Origin: Enterovibrio nigricans DSM 22720
Lineage (GTDB): Bacteria; Pseudomonadota; Gammaproteobacteria; Enterobacterales; Vibrionaceae
Direction: 5' to 3'
Length of the DNA: 64,000 nucleotides
NCBI RefSeq assembly: GCF_900167155.1
Contig: NZ_FUXU01000014.1
Location: forward strand, 1-64,000
A program made the position numbers and the translations under genes. The notes under the pieces are model-generated. The model was not told the origin of the DNA. It searched no databases and worked only from the letters and a program-made list of their open reading frames with translations. Of the stretch, positions 25,741-35,005 are shown in pieces; within the stretch, counting starts at the first letter, position 1; every line of letters starts with the position of its first letter.

Positions 25741-26475
25741 TTATTTGGTGATGGGATCTAGCCTGCCTTTTAGGGCGGTAGATGCTTGGCCGTGGCCTGT
25801 CATGTTGTCTGCTTTATCTGGTGCACTGGTTGGTGCGCCTGTCTCTGGGCTTGAGTGTTTATGGGCGGCGCAGGTGTCGGCCAGTTCTGTGACTACTTGC
25901 ATCAGTTCACTTAGCAGCTTGAGCACGTTCTCACCGCTTGAGCCAATCCATGTCTTTGGGGCGCGGTGGTCTTGTTCTGTTTTGGCGCGTACTTCGTGCA
26001 GGTCGCAATGAAGTTGGGCCAGCTTATCGGTGATGTTTCTGAAATTCCCTTTTTCGTCCACGTGCTGATAAACGCCGGGTCGCTGTTGGTATCGGCTTTC
26101 GCCCGCTTTGATGGCGGGTAGCTTGCAACCCAGTGGCAACACGGTGCGAATGAAGGGTTTATCCGGTTCGCCGTTGAAGAAGGCCACTTCCACGATTGCG
26201 CCAATGGCTGGCGGTTCTAGCCTTCCGGCCTGTTCGCCAATGCCTGGTACTGGCAGTGGCACGGCTTGAAGGGTTGGAATGTCTTCACGCTCCATGAATT
26301 TGCCATCCAGCAGTTTCACGTCTGCGGCGTAGTGGGGATAAAAGCGATCAGATAAATCGCCTTCGCTGGGCAATTCTGTCAGGGCCACGACTTTGGCGGC
26401 GTGTGGCAGGTGCCAGTTGCCTGTCAGTTCGGGAAAAAGGCGGTAGATAATGCGCTTTATCGCGTTTACGTCCAT
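25741..26475 (-). CDS. Baseplate spike protein, gpV-like
   Basis: 244 residues, the membrane-piercing spike at the tail tip of P2-type phages. The middle part (PGIGEQAGRLEPPAIGAIVEV then FIRTVLPLG) is the OB-fold typical of gpV. The C terminus carries an H-x-H motif (AAHKHSSPETG, about residues 208-218), like the iron-binding apex of P2 gpV. It is the last gene of the late operon and overlaps the D-like gene by 10 bp. In P2 this gene is instead at the start of the baseplate cluster. Confidence 0.75.
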   Translation of the reverse strand: MDVNAIKRIIYRLFPELTGNWHLPHAAKVVALTELPSEGDLSDRFYPHYAADVKLLDGKFMEREDIPTLQAVPLPVPGIGEQAGRLEPPAIGAIVEVAFFNGEPDKPFIRTVLPLGCKLPAIKAGESRYQQRPGVYQHVDEKGNFRNITDKLAQLHCDLHEVRAKTEQDHRAPKTWIGSSGENVLKLLSELMQVVTELADTCAAHKHSSPETGAPTSAPDKADNMTGHGQASTALKGRLDPITK

Positions 26476-27152
26476 TCGATGATTGTCTCTGTTCCTGTGT
26501 GTTCGACGGTTGCCAGCTTACGGCCATTCACTACCACGCCGGGCTTTAGGTGTGGAATGCAATTCATGGTGGCTTTTTTCAGTGCTTGGTTGGGGTTCAT
26601 GATGTTGTTTGGCAGTTCAACGGGTTTGTCTGCCCAATGGGAATCAGACCAACTGCCCACGTAAATTTTGCCGTCGCCTTGTTGTTGCCAGGTGTAATCA
26701 GGAATGCTGAAGGCTTGGCCGATTTCATCTAACAGTCGGTAGCCGTTCCCTGTTGAGTAAAAGCAGGGGATCGCGGTTTGGCTGTAGGCTTTATCTGGAA
26801 AGACGAACTGCAAGCCCGTTTGTAGTCCAAGGTTGCTGAGTACGCCTGCCAAGTTAGGGTGACGCATGACAACATGCCATTGGTGATACAGCACGGCGGC
26901 CAGTTCACGGCAGAAGATTTGCACGAAACCGGGGTTGCTTGGTGATACTCGCTCAATGTAGCCCGTAAACACGCGCTTAACGGAATCGCCCCAACCAAGT
27001 TCAATAGCAATGATTTGTTGTGGGTTTGCGTCGCCTTTGATGGTGAGTTGCGCCCGCCCCGGTGCGTTATCGGAAAAGGTCAGCCGATGTTGGCTGACTT
27101 CCATTAGTGTGTTGCCTTTCCAGCATTGGATGCGAAATTTTGCGTTATTCAT
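26466..27152 (-). CDS. Tail hub protein, gpD-like
   Basis: 228 residues. The N-terminal beta-rich part (FRIQCWKGNTLMEVSQ...RVFTGYIERVSP) and the following helical section resemble the first domains of late-control/hub proteins of P2 gpD type. These form the ring joining tube to spike. It is placed between the U-position gene (4-bp ATGA-type overlap) and the spike gene. It is shorter than P2 gpD (387), so it corresponds to only part of that protein. Confidence 0.6.
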   Translation of the reverse strand: MNNAKFRIQCWKGNTLMEVSQHRLTFSDNAPGRAQLTIKGDANPQQIIAIELGWGDSVKRVFTGYIERVSPSNPGFVQIFCRELAAVLYHQWHVVMRHPNLAGVLSNLGLQTGLQFVFPDKAYSQTAIPCFYSTGNGYRLLDEIGQAFSIPDYTWQQQGDGKIYVGSWSDSHWADKPVELPNNIMNPNQALKKATMNCIPHLKPGVVVNGRKLATVEHTGTETIIEWT

Positions 27153-27688
27153 GCCAACGCCTTATCCAAATCTTGTAGCACGCCCATAAAGCCGGTCATT
27201 TCCACTTCGGTGTCCGGTGGCACGTCAGCAGTCGCGGTTGGCGGTGGCGCAGGTGTCGCTACGCCTGTGGCTTTTTGTTGTGCTGCGGGCTTTGGCGGCT
27301 CGCGTTTTTCGGTTCGCTCTGAAATGCTGAGGTGTTCAACCAGTTCAAAGGCAATGTGCCACTGACGTAGCTGGGCATCTTCCTGTGCGGTCACGGTGCC
27401 CTGAAACTTCACCTGGCTGATTTTCAGCGCTTCAGCAGTGCGGTTGCCAATTCGATAGATCACGCGGGCGCTGTTGCCTTTGGCGCGGGCGAGTGTGTAT
27501 AGGCGGTTAAGGCTTTTGGCCTGTGTGAAGGGCAATGTGCCAGTGACCACCAACACGGTGGCTTTGTCGCCTGTTTCGGCTTGGTCAGTGGCTGCAGAAC
27601 TGCCGGACATGTCCTGCCAGGCGAGTTGCTGACGGGCGGTGACTTTTAAGCCTTTCAGCGGGATTTGGGTTGCGGATAGGGTAAGCAT
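27149..27688 (-). CDS. Tail/baseplate protein in the gpU position
   Basis: 179 residues. Residues 1-130 are a compact domain (MLTLSATQIPLKGLKVTAR, then ARVIYRIGNRTAEAL, then WHIAFELVEHLSISE). It is followed by a Pro/Ala-rich linker (about 130-160) and a short tail. Such linker-bearing proteins occur at this spot in K139-like phages. The assignment rests on position between the fibre chaperone and the hub gene; I do not recognise a named domain. Confidence 0.5.
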   Translation of the reverse strand: MLTLSATQIPLKGLKVTARQQLAWQDMSGSSAATDQAETGDKATVLVVTGTLPFTQAKSLNRLYTLARAKGNSARVIYRIGNRTAEALKISQVKFQGTVTAQEDAQLRQWHIAFELVEHLSISERTEKREPPKPAAQQKATGVATPAPPPTATADVPPDTEVEMTGFMGVLQDLDKALA

Positions 27689-28234
27689 TTATGTCCATCC
27701 TGGCGGTGTCGGCCAAGGATGTGCCGCTTTGATTTTTTCGACAAACCCATCCGCCTGCTTTTCGATGGCTTCTGCTTCGTCATCCAATCCTTTGCGCTTT
27801 AATCGGTACGCTTCCATATACAATGGGTCGGAAAGACGCGTGTATTCTGAGCGGCGTGCGTCTACAGTCTCTTCATAGCGGTGTTCAAAACGGATCTGCT
27901 CGTTGGTTTTCCAGCCTTGAGGTGTCCACTCATCGAACGGTGAAGTGGGTTTGTCTACCGTATAATCGTCCGTCACCTCGCTAACATCGCTGAACACTTT
28001 TTCCGCCTGCGTTTCTTTATGGTATGCCGCGATTTTTTGCGGCTTGGCTTCGACAGTCCACGTTTGGTTTTCCAGGTCAGCGCGGCATTGTTGGTTTTCG
28101 GGGTTGTGCTCGGGTGCGGGTTCCCACAATGCAAACTTGGGTTTGATGTAGTCAGGATATCCAGAAATCAGAGAAACAGGCACCGCGCCAGTGAAAATCA
28201 GGGTTGTTGGATTGAATGCGTAAGCAGTTTTCAT
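27689..28234 (-). CDS. Tail fibre assembly chaperone, gpG-like
   Basis: 181 residues. The N terminus (MKTAYAFNPTTLIFTGAVPVSLISG) and the central QTWTVEA segment match the Caudovirales fibre-assembly family. The charged helical C terminus ends WPTPPGWT, a frequent ending. It helps fold and attach the receptor-binding fibre. The ATG overlaps the fibre stop by four bases, as in P2 H-G pairs. Confidence 0.8.
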   Translation of the reverse strand: MKTAYAFNPTTLIFTGAVPVSLISGYPDYIKPKFALWEPAPEHNPENQQCRADLENQTWTVEAKPQKIAAYHKETQAEKVFSDVSEVTDDYTVDKPTSPFDEWTPQGWKTNEQIRFEHRYEETVDARRSEYTRLSDPLYMEAYRLKRKGLDDEAEAIEKQADGFVEKIKAAHPWPTPPGWT

Positions 28235-29649
28235 GCGGATGCGCCTCCGTTGTGGCCCCGGTGGATGAATGCTCCGATGTTGATAGTTTTAGGGCGGTTT
28301 TCATTTGCGGTTGGTACTACACGGGAAGCCTTAAAGTCCACCGCAGGTGCCACTAATGCGCCACCTGCAGTTGTCGTCGCGTTAGCCATAATTTGTTGGC
28401 CTCCCAAAATACCCATAGCTCCATGTCCCTGCGTGAACATCCATCCGTTGTTCGTGTAGAAAGATGCTGTAATATCTCGCATCGCGTCACCTTGCGTTTC
28501 ACCATGCGCCACACCCTCCGGCGCACCACGCAAGAATGTGCCCAAATGCAAATCCGGCGTGGTAAATGTCGAAACGCCATCACCGTCACCGTACTTTCCA
28601 GCGTATTGGAATGGGTCTGCATCTTTCAGCGCTTGCGATACCACTAAACTGTTGTCTACAGCGTGTTGCCAAAGAATCGCATCGACGTCGCGTGAAAGCG
28701 CCATGTCTCCACGCGCAGGCACCTGCCAGGGTTTTGGTGTCGCGCTGAACGAGTATTCAGGATCGCCAACCTTACCGCGCAACATTTTGGCTTCAAGCTC
28801 GGCCAGCTCCGCTTTCATCTTCCCGCTAACACGCAAATCAGTAATCGAGCCATCCGCTTCAACCCGGGCTAGCTCTGCCACGTAATGTTCGCGGCCTTCG
28901 GCGTCGGTGTAATCGGTGAGCGCGTCATTGGTGGCGACCACATCAAACAGGTTTTCATGCGTGGAAAGTGCGCTGCCGTCTCGGTAGGCATCCAGCCACA
29001 GAGTGATCGGCTTATTGGTGATGGTCTGCACCATTTGCGCCGCCAGTTGCACGCGCAGGCCGCCGAGGTAAACCACACCCGGTGCAATCAAATACTTGGT
29101 TTGGTCAACGTCGTGGCGGGTTACGTCAAAGCCATCAATAAACGCCGTGTGGCCGTAATTGTCCAAGCAGTGCAGGCGGTGGTCTTCGTCCATGCCTTTC
29201 AAACGGGCTTGGTAGTCAATCTGCCAAGTTGCGGCGTCCACTGTCACTTGCGCAGCGGCGGCGGCCCCGTCGAATTGCATCAACATGGACTTGGTTAGCG
29301 CCATGCCCGTTTCTTTGGTTTCAGTGGCTTTATACACCACCATGCCGCAACTGTTTGGCACGGCCTTGTCACGCAAAAACATGGCGTTGAACGTGAACGG
29401 CTCAGTGCTGCCCGGAATGACGACCGAATACACCACCGCATTACTGCCGGACTTGCCGATTTGGTCAACGTCCTTTTGGTGAACCCATTGGCCTTGCGGC
29501 GGCAGTGTCACTGTGCGGTCAATCGGCTGACTCAAATCGAGATCAGGAATCATGGCAAAAATGATTTCATTGAGGTCAGTCGGCTGACTGAGTGAAACCT
29601 TGTTTTGCAGATACTTTTCAAACTCTAACGGGATAGCCACTTGGCTCAT
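28231..29649 (-). CDS. Tail fibre protein, gpH-like
   Basis: 472 residues. The N-terminal third (to about residue 170) resembles the baseplate-attachment part of P2/Mu-type fibres (DRTVTLPPQGQWVHQKDVDQ). The middle contains FDVTRHDVDQTKYLIAPGVVY and coiled-coil-like stretches. The C terminus is glycine-rich (GHGAMGILGGQQ, then IGAFIHRGHNGG) and is likely the receptor-binding tip that decides host range. AGGGAG precedes the ATG. It pairs with the downstream assembly chaperone. Confidence 0.8.
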   Translation of the reverse strand: MSQVAIPLEFEKYLQNKVSLSQPTDLNEIIFAMIPDLDLSQPIDRTVTLPPQGQWVHQKDVDQIGKSGSNAVVYSVVIPGSTEPFTFNAMFLRDKAVPNSCGMVVYKATETKETGMALTKSMLMQFDGAAAAAQVTVDAATWQIDYQARLKGMDEDHRLHCLDNYGHTAFIDGFDVTRHDVDQTKYLIAPGVVYLGGLRVQLAAQMVQTITNKPITLWLDAYRDGSALSTHENLFDVVATNDALTDYTDAEGREHYVAELARVEADGSITDLRVSGKMKAELAELEAKMLRGKVGDPEYSFSATPKPWQVPARGDMALSRDVDAILWQHAVDNSLVVSQALKDADPFQYAGKYGDGDGVSTFTTPDLHLGTFLRGAPEGVAHGETQGDAMRDITASFYTNNGWMFTQGHGAMGILGGQQIMANATTTAGGALVAPAVDFKASRVVPTANENRPKTINIGAFIHRGHNGGASA

Positions 29650-29667
29650 AGTTAACGCTCCCTTTCC

Positions 29668-30282
29668 TTACATTCGGCGCGTCATAGACGCCACAAAAAT
29701 CTGTTGATGATGTTCGATGCTTTGTTCACGCACCGCCACGGCGGTTTCGTTGCAGGCTTTGGCCGCTTCCAGTGCGAAGCGATGCCCAAACGCCGCACTG
29801 TGCATGTGCAGCGTGGCTGGATAAGTCACATTGAATTGATAGCGGCGGCAGGTGCGCCCGTATTGGCGAATCATGGCATTCATTAGCCAGTTCTTTTGCG
29901 CCAGTTCCCCGTCTGCGGTTTCAATCGTCACCACATCCCATTGCACAGGGTCTTGGCGTTCATGGATTTCCACCCAATCCACACCTAGCTTGGCGAACAT
30001 GTTTTTAAAACCGCGTGTTTCGCCAGCATGACGGGCGAACGGGTAGGCATTTGCCACACGGATGCGGAAAATCATTTCGTCTTCACGTTCCAGCGGGGTA
30101 ATGTCCCGCTCCCATGCCATCAGCTTCACAATGCCAATGGGCGCGGTGAGCGCATCAAACTGGGTTAAAGGCAGGCGCAATGCTTCATCGACTTTCAGCC
30201 AGTAGTTTCGAAGGGCGCGGGCAAACTTCACCAGCTCGCCGCGTCCCATCCAATACTTGAACTTAATTTCAGGCAGCTTCAT
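29668..30282 (-). CDS. Baseplate/tail protein I, gpI-like
   Basis: 204 residues. It fits the P2 tail protein I family, which forms the outer baseplate and holds the fibres. Visible family-like stretches are ALRLPLTQFDALTAPIG and ERDITPLEREDEMIFRIRVA. It is encoded right after J with a 4-bp gap and before the fibre gene, the order J-I-H-G of P2. Confidence 0.8.
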   Translation of the reverse strand: MKLPEIKFKYWMGRGELVKFARALRNYWLKVDEALRLPLTQFDALTAPIGIVKLMAWERDITPLEREDEMIFRIRVANAYPFARHAGETRGFKNMFAKLGVDWVEIHERQDPVQWDVVTIETADGELAQKNWLMNAMIRQYGRTCRRYQFNVTYPATLHMHSAAFGHRFALEAAKACNETAVAVREQSIEHHQQIFVASMTRRM

Positions 30283-30286
30283 GCGG

Positions 30287-31468
30287 TTAGCCCTGCAAGT
30301 TCACGGTTAGCGTGCCAAGGCGCGGAATGGTCAGATGGCTGACAATATCCGCCTGTTCAAACTTCACCGATTCCAAACCAGGCAGCAGGGTGTGCAATTC
30401 ACCCTCCAAGCGTGAAAAGCTGAAACGGCCAACCGGCTGGGTGCGCGTCACGGAGTAATCGAGGTTTTCGCGGAAAGCCGATTCAGTGATCAGTTCCACG
30501 TCTGTTTTTAACGCTTCACGTTCAGCGTCTGTCAGCACAGGCTTCGGCCATACCAACACCGTGATGTTGTGCTGCGTTTCCGGCATGGCTTTCACGGTCA
30601 TGCCATCGCCGTGGCCGTGTAAACCTTCGTCGATGCGCGCTTGCAGATCAGCAATCAGTTCTGGTGCGGGGTTGCCGGTATCAAGCAGAATCAGCGCGTT
30701 TGCGGTGCCGGGGCCATTCGGCGCACCGTGTTCGAAAAACACGTTATCGGTTTGAATGCCTTCCGCCTCGGTGAGAATGGCGCGGTAAGCAGCATCAATG
30801 TGCCATTGCGCTACCGCAGACCACTGATTGCGCACACGCAGGCGCAATTCGTCTTCATCTTCTTCGTCGGCACCTGCTTCAATCAGCCAGTCTTCTTCAT
30901 TGGTGGCTGCCGCAATGCCAGAAGGGACAGAGGGCAACACATGGAAATACCCAGCGCCGAGGTTATAGGCTGCGCCCGCTTCTTCCGCTTCCACAATGGC
31001 GTCCACTGTAGTGTCGTTCTCCGGCATCACCGTATCTTCCAGCACTTTCACGCGGTAGATTTTGCCGTTGATGACATCAGTTTGAACCCAAGTGTCTGCG
31101 GGAATTAACAGCGCTGGCCCTTGAATGGCAGCCCGTTGAAACACCACTTTGCCTTTGGCTTTATTGGCAGGCTTTGGCTCTACATCCACGCCCCATGCCT
31201 TTTGCTTTAGAAACTCGCCCGAGACTGTCGCCAAAAACATGTTTGGCAATACAAAGCCGATCAGCAACTTTTCAACCAGCCACACAGTGCAGGTGATCAC
31301 CGCTTGCTCAATCATGCGCCAGAAAGGAGAAAAGCGGCTGTCGTTGTTGATCACGCTGCCTTCTTTTTCCATCTCTGCTTTCAGCACTTTGCGCCAGCCG
31401 TCGTGGTCGGTTGGAATGCCTGCGTCTTTGACGATTTGCTTATAATCAGGCTTTGGAATATCAGCCAT
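30287..31468 (-). CDS. Baseplate wedge protein J
   Basis: 393 residues, larger than P2 gpJ (302). It has the Baseplate_J pattern: a GPALLIPADTWVQTD...YRVKV segment, the AGAAYNLGAG stretch (about residue 165), and repeated acidic loops (EEDEDELRLRVRNQW). The protein forms the sheath-contacting wedge of the baseplate. It overlaps the W-like gene by 8 bp. Confidence 0.85.
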   Translation of the reverse strand: MADIPKPDYKQIVKDAGIPTDHDGWRKVLKAEMEKEGSVINNDSRFSPFWRMIEQAVITCTVWLVEKLLIGFVLPNMFLATVSGEFLKQKAWGVDVEPKPANKAKGKVVFQRAAIQGPALLIPADTWVQTDVINGKIYRVKVLEDTVMPENDTTVDAIVEAEEAGAAYNLGAGYFHVLPSVPSGIAAATNEEDWLIEAGADEEDEDELRLRVRNQWSAVAQWHIDAAYRAILTEAEGIQTDNVFFEHGAPNGPGTANALILLDTGNPAPELIADLQARIDEGLHGHGDGMTVKAMPETQHNITVLVWPKPVLTDAEREALKTDVELITESAFRENLDYSVTRTQPVGRFSFSRLEGELHTLLPGLESVKFEQADIVSHLTIPRLGTLTVNLQG

Positions 31469-31796
31469 TGCTCACCTCAAGTTTCAACGCGCCGAACTCG
31501 CGGGTATCGGCAAAAATCCAGATTTGGCCCAGCTTGGGTTCTTCCAATGTCACTGTGCCTGGCACCAGTCGTGTTTCTTCTTCCACCAAGAGTTCGATTT
31601 GCTTTTTGATGTCGGCACGGCCAGACGGGGAATTTTCACCCACTAGGGCCACGGCCAAGCCGCTTTCAATAATCGCGTGCTTAATGTCTTGGGCGATCAC
31701 CTGTGCATCTTTAATCAGTACCGGGTTGCGTCCGTCGTCCAGCTTCACGTCACCGTTTTCAATCAGCATATCTTGGTAGATGTAATCTCTGCTCAT
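31461..31796 (-). CDS. Baseplate protein, W/gp25-like (DUF2590 type)
   Basis: 111 residues starting MSRDYIYQDMLIENGDVKL. The small acidic fold and its place immediately before J correspond to the gpW/gp25 lysozyme-like baseplate component. The DUF2590 assignment is from memory of K139-type phages and is tentative. It overlaps the tape-measure stop by four bases. Confidence 0.6.
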   Translation of the reverse strand: MSRDYIYQDMLIENGDVKLDDGRNPVLIKDAQVIAQDIKHAIIESGLAVALVGENSPSGRADIKKQIELLVEEETRLVPGTVTLEEPKLGQIWIFADTREFGALKLEVSNG

Positions 31797-33688
31797 GGTG
31801 CGGCCATCTCCAATTCGTGGGCAAGGTCTTGCGGGTTGTTGACCTGTTGCGCGTAGATGTTCACGCCGCCATAGTGAGTGTTTCGGCCTTGGTTGTTATA
31901 GGTCGCCATTTGACGCGCCACACCGCCTTGCTGAACCTGCGCACGTGGGGTGGCTTGGCGAACCGCTTCAATTCTTCGCCCCGGTGTTTCGTCTTCTTCA
32001 CCAAAGCCCGGAATCCAATCAACCAGCCCTTTCACCGATTCCATGGCTGCATTGAATCCGCTGTTCAGCCATTCAAACAGGCTGCCGAATACCGCTTTCA
32101 GTTCGTCGCCAATGGCAAACAGACCATCAAAGGCGGTGAAGTCAGTGAAGCCGCTGGTTACCCATTTCCAGCCACCATAAATGGCTTGAAAAGCGGCGCG
32201 GAAAGGGGCGGAAAGCAGAGTGATGGCATCAAACCAGGCGGTGTCACCAAAGCTGGCTTTCAGATCATCCCAGTAGTAGGTCAGCGCACCAATAGCCGCG
32301 ACTGCCGCCACACATGCACCGACAATCAGCACAATTGGGTTAGCTGCAATCACAATGTTCAGGGCCAGCATTGCGCCTTTGGCAAAGGCCAGCGTTTTGG
32401 AAAGCGCACCGAATGCGAAGGTCACCACTTTCAGCAAAGGCGCACCGAGTGACACGGTTGCCCACAGCATTTTGCAGGCACCTGTCAGAATGGTGAGCAC
32501 ACCGCCAGCGGCGACAAGGCCGAAGAATCCTAGCGCCGCATAACCCAACCACTTGGTGATGTTTGGAAAGACTTTTGTCCATTCCACCAATTCCATGGCA
32601 CCGTCTGCCAAGGTTTGCACCATAGGCAACAGGGAAGGCAACAACGCCGTACCAATCGCCGCACGAATGGCGAAAACACCCGCCTCCATGCGTTCCCATT
32701 GGTCTGTCATCGCCCCGGCCATTTGTTCGGCCACGTCCAACCCTTGCACCTTGCCGAGTTGGTCAATTGAACCTGCCAGCCCTTCGGTGTTCTGCATCAG
32801 CAGTTGAATCATTGCCACGGCTTCTTGCGAGCCGAACGCCTTGGAAAGCTCCGCCGATTCCGCCACAGAAATGGTGTCACCGAACTTGCCTTTCAGTTGG
32901 TTGAGAATATCGACAATCGGCAGCAGTTGGCCTTGCGAGTCGGTGAACGACATGTTCAACGTGTCTTGTGCTTTCGCCGCACCTGCAAGGAAAGCGCGGT
33001 ACTTTGTCCCCGCTTCACTGCCGCTCATGGTGGCTTGCAGCGTACCGAGGATCGCCATTTGTTCGGTCATACCCACGCCCACTGCAGTTGCCGATGCACC
33101 CACAGAGGTAAAGGCCGAACTCATTTCAGCACCGGTGGTTTTGAACATCTGCACCGCTTTGGCGGTTTGACCGCCGAGCATGTTCACCCAGTCGGCTTTC
33201 CCCATCTCATTGGCTGAGTTCTGGAAAATGCCGTACATGGTACCCACGTAGCTGGTAATCGTGGCCGTGTCTGCTTTGGTCGCTGCCGCCAGCACACCTG
33301 AAGCGCGGGTGAACTCGGAAAGTTCATTCCCCGCCAACCCTGCAATGGCTGATTGAATGTCATAAGACGCGCCGACGAACTCCGCCGCCGACTTGCCATA
33401 TTCAACCGAGAATTGCAGCGCCGTTTCTGCCAATGTCTTCAACTGCGCATCAGCCACACCGAGTGATTTCACTTCACCCAATGCGCGGTCCATATCAATG
33501 GCCGGTTGCAATGCCTGTTGCAGTGCAATACCTGCACCTGCCACGCCAGCCGCACCCGCCACCATGGTGTGTGTGCCGTCGCGGTAGCTTTTTGACATAT
33601 CAGTGAACTGCCGTTGGATGTTGCCAAGCGGCTTGCTGATTTGGTCAATCAGGCCAACGGTGAAGCGAAGCGGTTCAGGTAGAGACAT
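31793..33688 (-). CDS. Tail tape-measure protein, gpT-like
   Basis: 631 residues. It sets tail length and is ejected with DNA. The first half is the TP901-type tape-measure region (YGKSAAEFVGASYDIQSAIAG, then EQMAILGTLQATMSGSEAG). The second half has several hydrophobic segments (about residues 395-500), and the tail ends GGVNIYAQQVNNPQDLAHEL. The start is placed at ATG 33688 after AGGATAA; the open frame reaches 33781, but the E' extension lies there. It follows the E/E' chaperones as in P2. Confidence 0.88.
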   Translation of the reverse strand: MSLPEPLRFTVGLIDQISKPLGNIQRQFTDMSKSYRDGTHTMVAGAAGVAGAGIALQQALQPAIDMDRALGEVKSLGVADAQLKTLAETALQFSVEYGKSAAEFVGASYDIQSAIAGLAGNELSEFTRASGVLAAATKADTATITSYVGTMYGIFQNSANEMGKADWVNMLGGQTAKAVQMFKTTGAEMSSAFTSVGASATAVGVGMTEQMAILGTLQATMSGSEAGTKYRAFLAGAAKAQDTLNMSFTDSQGQLLPIVDILNQLKGKFGDTISVAESAELSKAFGSQEAVAMIQLLMQNTEGLAGSIDQLGKVQGLDVAEQMAGAMTDQWERMEAGVFAIRAAIGTALLPSLLPMVQTLADGAMELVEWTKVFPNITKWLGYAALGFFGLVAAGGVLTILTGACKMLWATVSLGAPLLKVVTFAFGALSKTLAFAKGAMLALNIVIAANPIVLIVGACVAAVAAIGALTYYWDDLKASFGDTAWFDAITLLSAPFRAAFQAIYGGWKWVTSGFTDFTAFDGLFAIGDELKAVFGSLFEWLNSGFNAAMESVKGLVDWIPGFGEEDETPGRRIEAVRQATPRAQVQQGGVARQMATYNNQGRNTHYGGVNIYAQQVNNPQDLAHELEMAAP

Positions 33689-33692
33689 TCGT

Positions 33693-33881
33693 TTATCCTG
33701 CAAAGGCTTTGGCGGTGCCGTTTGTCGTTGCCATGCTCGCGTTATCCCAATATTGCTTTTCAAGGAATACCGCACGCGCAAGGTTTATTTCTGTGTCCGG
33801 TTCATGCGGCAGCCACTTGCGCCGCCATGCGTACATCTGGAGTAAGTCGCTGCTTTCCAGCGACTTCACCAGGTCTTCTAT
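33693..33881 (-). CDS. Tail assembly chaperone extension gpE' (made by -1 frameshift)
   Basis: A 62-residue frame (IEDLVKSLESSDLLQMYAWR, then KWLPHEP, then AVFLEKQYWDN) has no start of its own. It is in the -1 frame at the end of gpE. The gpE 3' end reads GTA AAA AAA TAG; slippage on A AAA AAA gives a fusion of about 150 residues. P2, lambda and many tailed phages make such G-GT or E-E' products from this position, just before the tape measure. Confidence 0.8.
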   Translation of the reverse strand: MEDLVKSLESSDLLQMYAWRRKWLPHEPDTEINLARAVFLEKQYWDNASMATTNGTAKAFAG

Positions 33882-34144
33882 TTTTTTACGGTGATTGCCA
33901 CCTTCGGTGCGTACTCGCCTACCACCGCACCTGCGATTTGGAGCATTGCGCCAGCGTTGTCTTCATCCAGTTGACGCAGCACGTCTTTTGCTTCATCACC
34001 TTCAGCAGCTTGCATCACGAAGTTGTGGGCAGAATCGACCAACTCACCACGCGCCATTGCGCTGATGTATTCGCCATAGAGTTCAGGCGATGGGGTGAAG
34101 GTGATATCAGTGCCAGCGACGGCCAGAACGATTGCTTTGCTCAT
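33878..34144 (-). CDS. Tail assembly chaperone gpE-like
   Basis: 88 residues (MSKAIVLAVAGTDITFTPSP to VAITVKK). It is a short chaperone that coats the tape-measure protein during tail assembly. It is followed by a slippery A7 run at its stop, allowing the longer E-E' form. The position between the lysis genes and the tape measure is consistent. Confidence 0.8.
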   Translation of the reverse strand: MSKAIVLAVAGTDITFTPSPELYGEYISAMARGELVDSAHNFVMQAAEGDEAKDVLRQLDEDNAGAMLQIAGAVVGEYAPKVAITVKK

Positions 34145-34146
34145 GG

Positions 34147-34416
34147 TTATTTCTCTCTATCTAACTTGGTTTCAAGACGGTCAAACCGCCCGTTGATGGA
34201 TTCTTTCAAGTCGTCCACCGCTTCACGCAATTCATGTTTGGTGGCGTACTTTTCGGCGTTGTCGCCGCGCATCCTTTCGATTGCTAATTCGTTGCTATGG
34301 GTGCGTTGTTCCAGTTCTTTTGCTGTGGTGGCGGATTTCTCAGCGCGTGTGAACACAAAGGCAATCAGCGACAGAAGAAAACCAGCGACCGCAATCAACA
34401 CGCGCCAATCTTCCAT
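34147..34416 (-). CDS. Small membrane protein with coiled coil, possible lysis accessory
   Basis: 89 residues. One N-terminal transmembrane helix (VLIAVAGFLLSLIAFVFT, residues 6-23) precedes a long charged helix (about residues 30-85). The layout fits an inner-membrane spanin-like or holin-associated protein. The ATG follows the holin stop directly. No named family is recognised. Confidence 0.6.
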   Translation of the reverse strand: MEDWRVLIAVAGFLLSLIAFVFTRAEKSATTAKELEQRTHSNELAIERMRGDNAEKYATKHELREAVDDLKESINGRFDRLETKLDREK

Positions 34417-35001
34417 TTAGCCCCCTTTAACGGCCTGTTTCAGACCACCAAGGATGCCCGCAGGGGCAAGTCCTTTTGCCACCTGCTTATCTTGGCTGCG
34501 CTTGTGAATGCTGATACCCAGCACAGCAAGCGCGACGCTGAATAGTGGGGTTAAGGCCACCACTGCGTTGATCACCGCTGCCGCCTGTTCTGGCGAAGCA
34601 ATCAGGCACACTGCAATACCAATAAAAATCGACACCCACGCTACACACATGGCGTAACCGAAGGTTGGCCGCCAGCGGCGCACAAACGGGTCATTGCTTG
34701 CCAGCTCTGCTTGCATCACTTTGGTCTGCTCGGTGATCGCCAGCTTGCGTTCTTCGCTTTCCAACTTGGCGTGCTCAAGCGCTAACTGCTTCAGTTCACG
34801 CTCATGCTCGAATTCAAGTTCCTGCACCTTCCGCACGGCTTCTGGGTTTGTCGCCAGCTCCATGCCAATGGCTTCGGCGGTGTTCTCTACACCCAACTTG
34901 CTGGCAACCATTGCGCCCACGCTTGCCCCAACAGGGCCACCAATCACCGAGCCGATCAGCGGTGCAACACTGCCTAGAATCCGTTTAACGTCTTGCCACA
35001 T
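34417..35001 (-). CDS. Putative holin (3TM holin type)
   Basis: 194 residues. It has an N-terminal Gly/Ala-rich segment (LIGSVIGGPVGASVGAMVASKLG, about 15-37), a charged helix of about 60 residues, then two close transmembrane helices (about 120-140 and 148-168) and a basic tail. The pattern RRWRPTFGYAMCVAWV is typical of three-TM phage holins. Holins form lesions that release endolysin. Confidence 0.7.
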   Translation of the reverse strand: MWQDVKRILGSVAPLIGSVIGGPVGASVGAMVASKLGVENTAEAIGMELATNPEAVRKVQELEFEHERELKQLALEHAKLESEERKLAITEQTKVMQAELASNDPFVRRWRPTFGYAMCVAWVSIFIGIAVCLIASPEQAAAVINAVVALTPLFSVALAVLGISIHKRSQDKQVAKGLAPAGILGGLKQAVKGG

Positions 35002-35005
35002 GTTC

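Noticed and set aside
31817-32452. 211-codon + strand frame
   Set aside because: Antisense to the tape-measure gene; no start signals.
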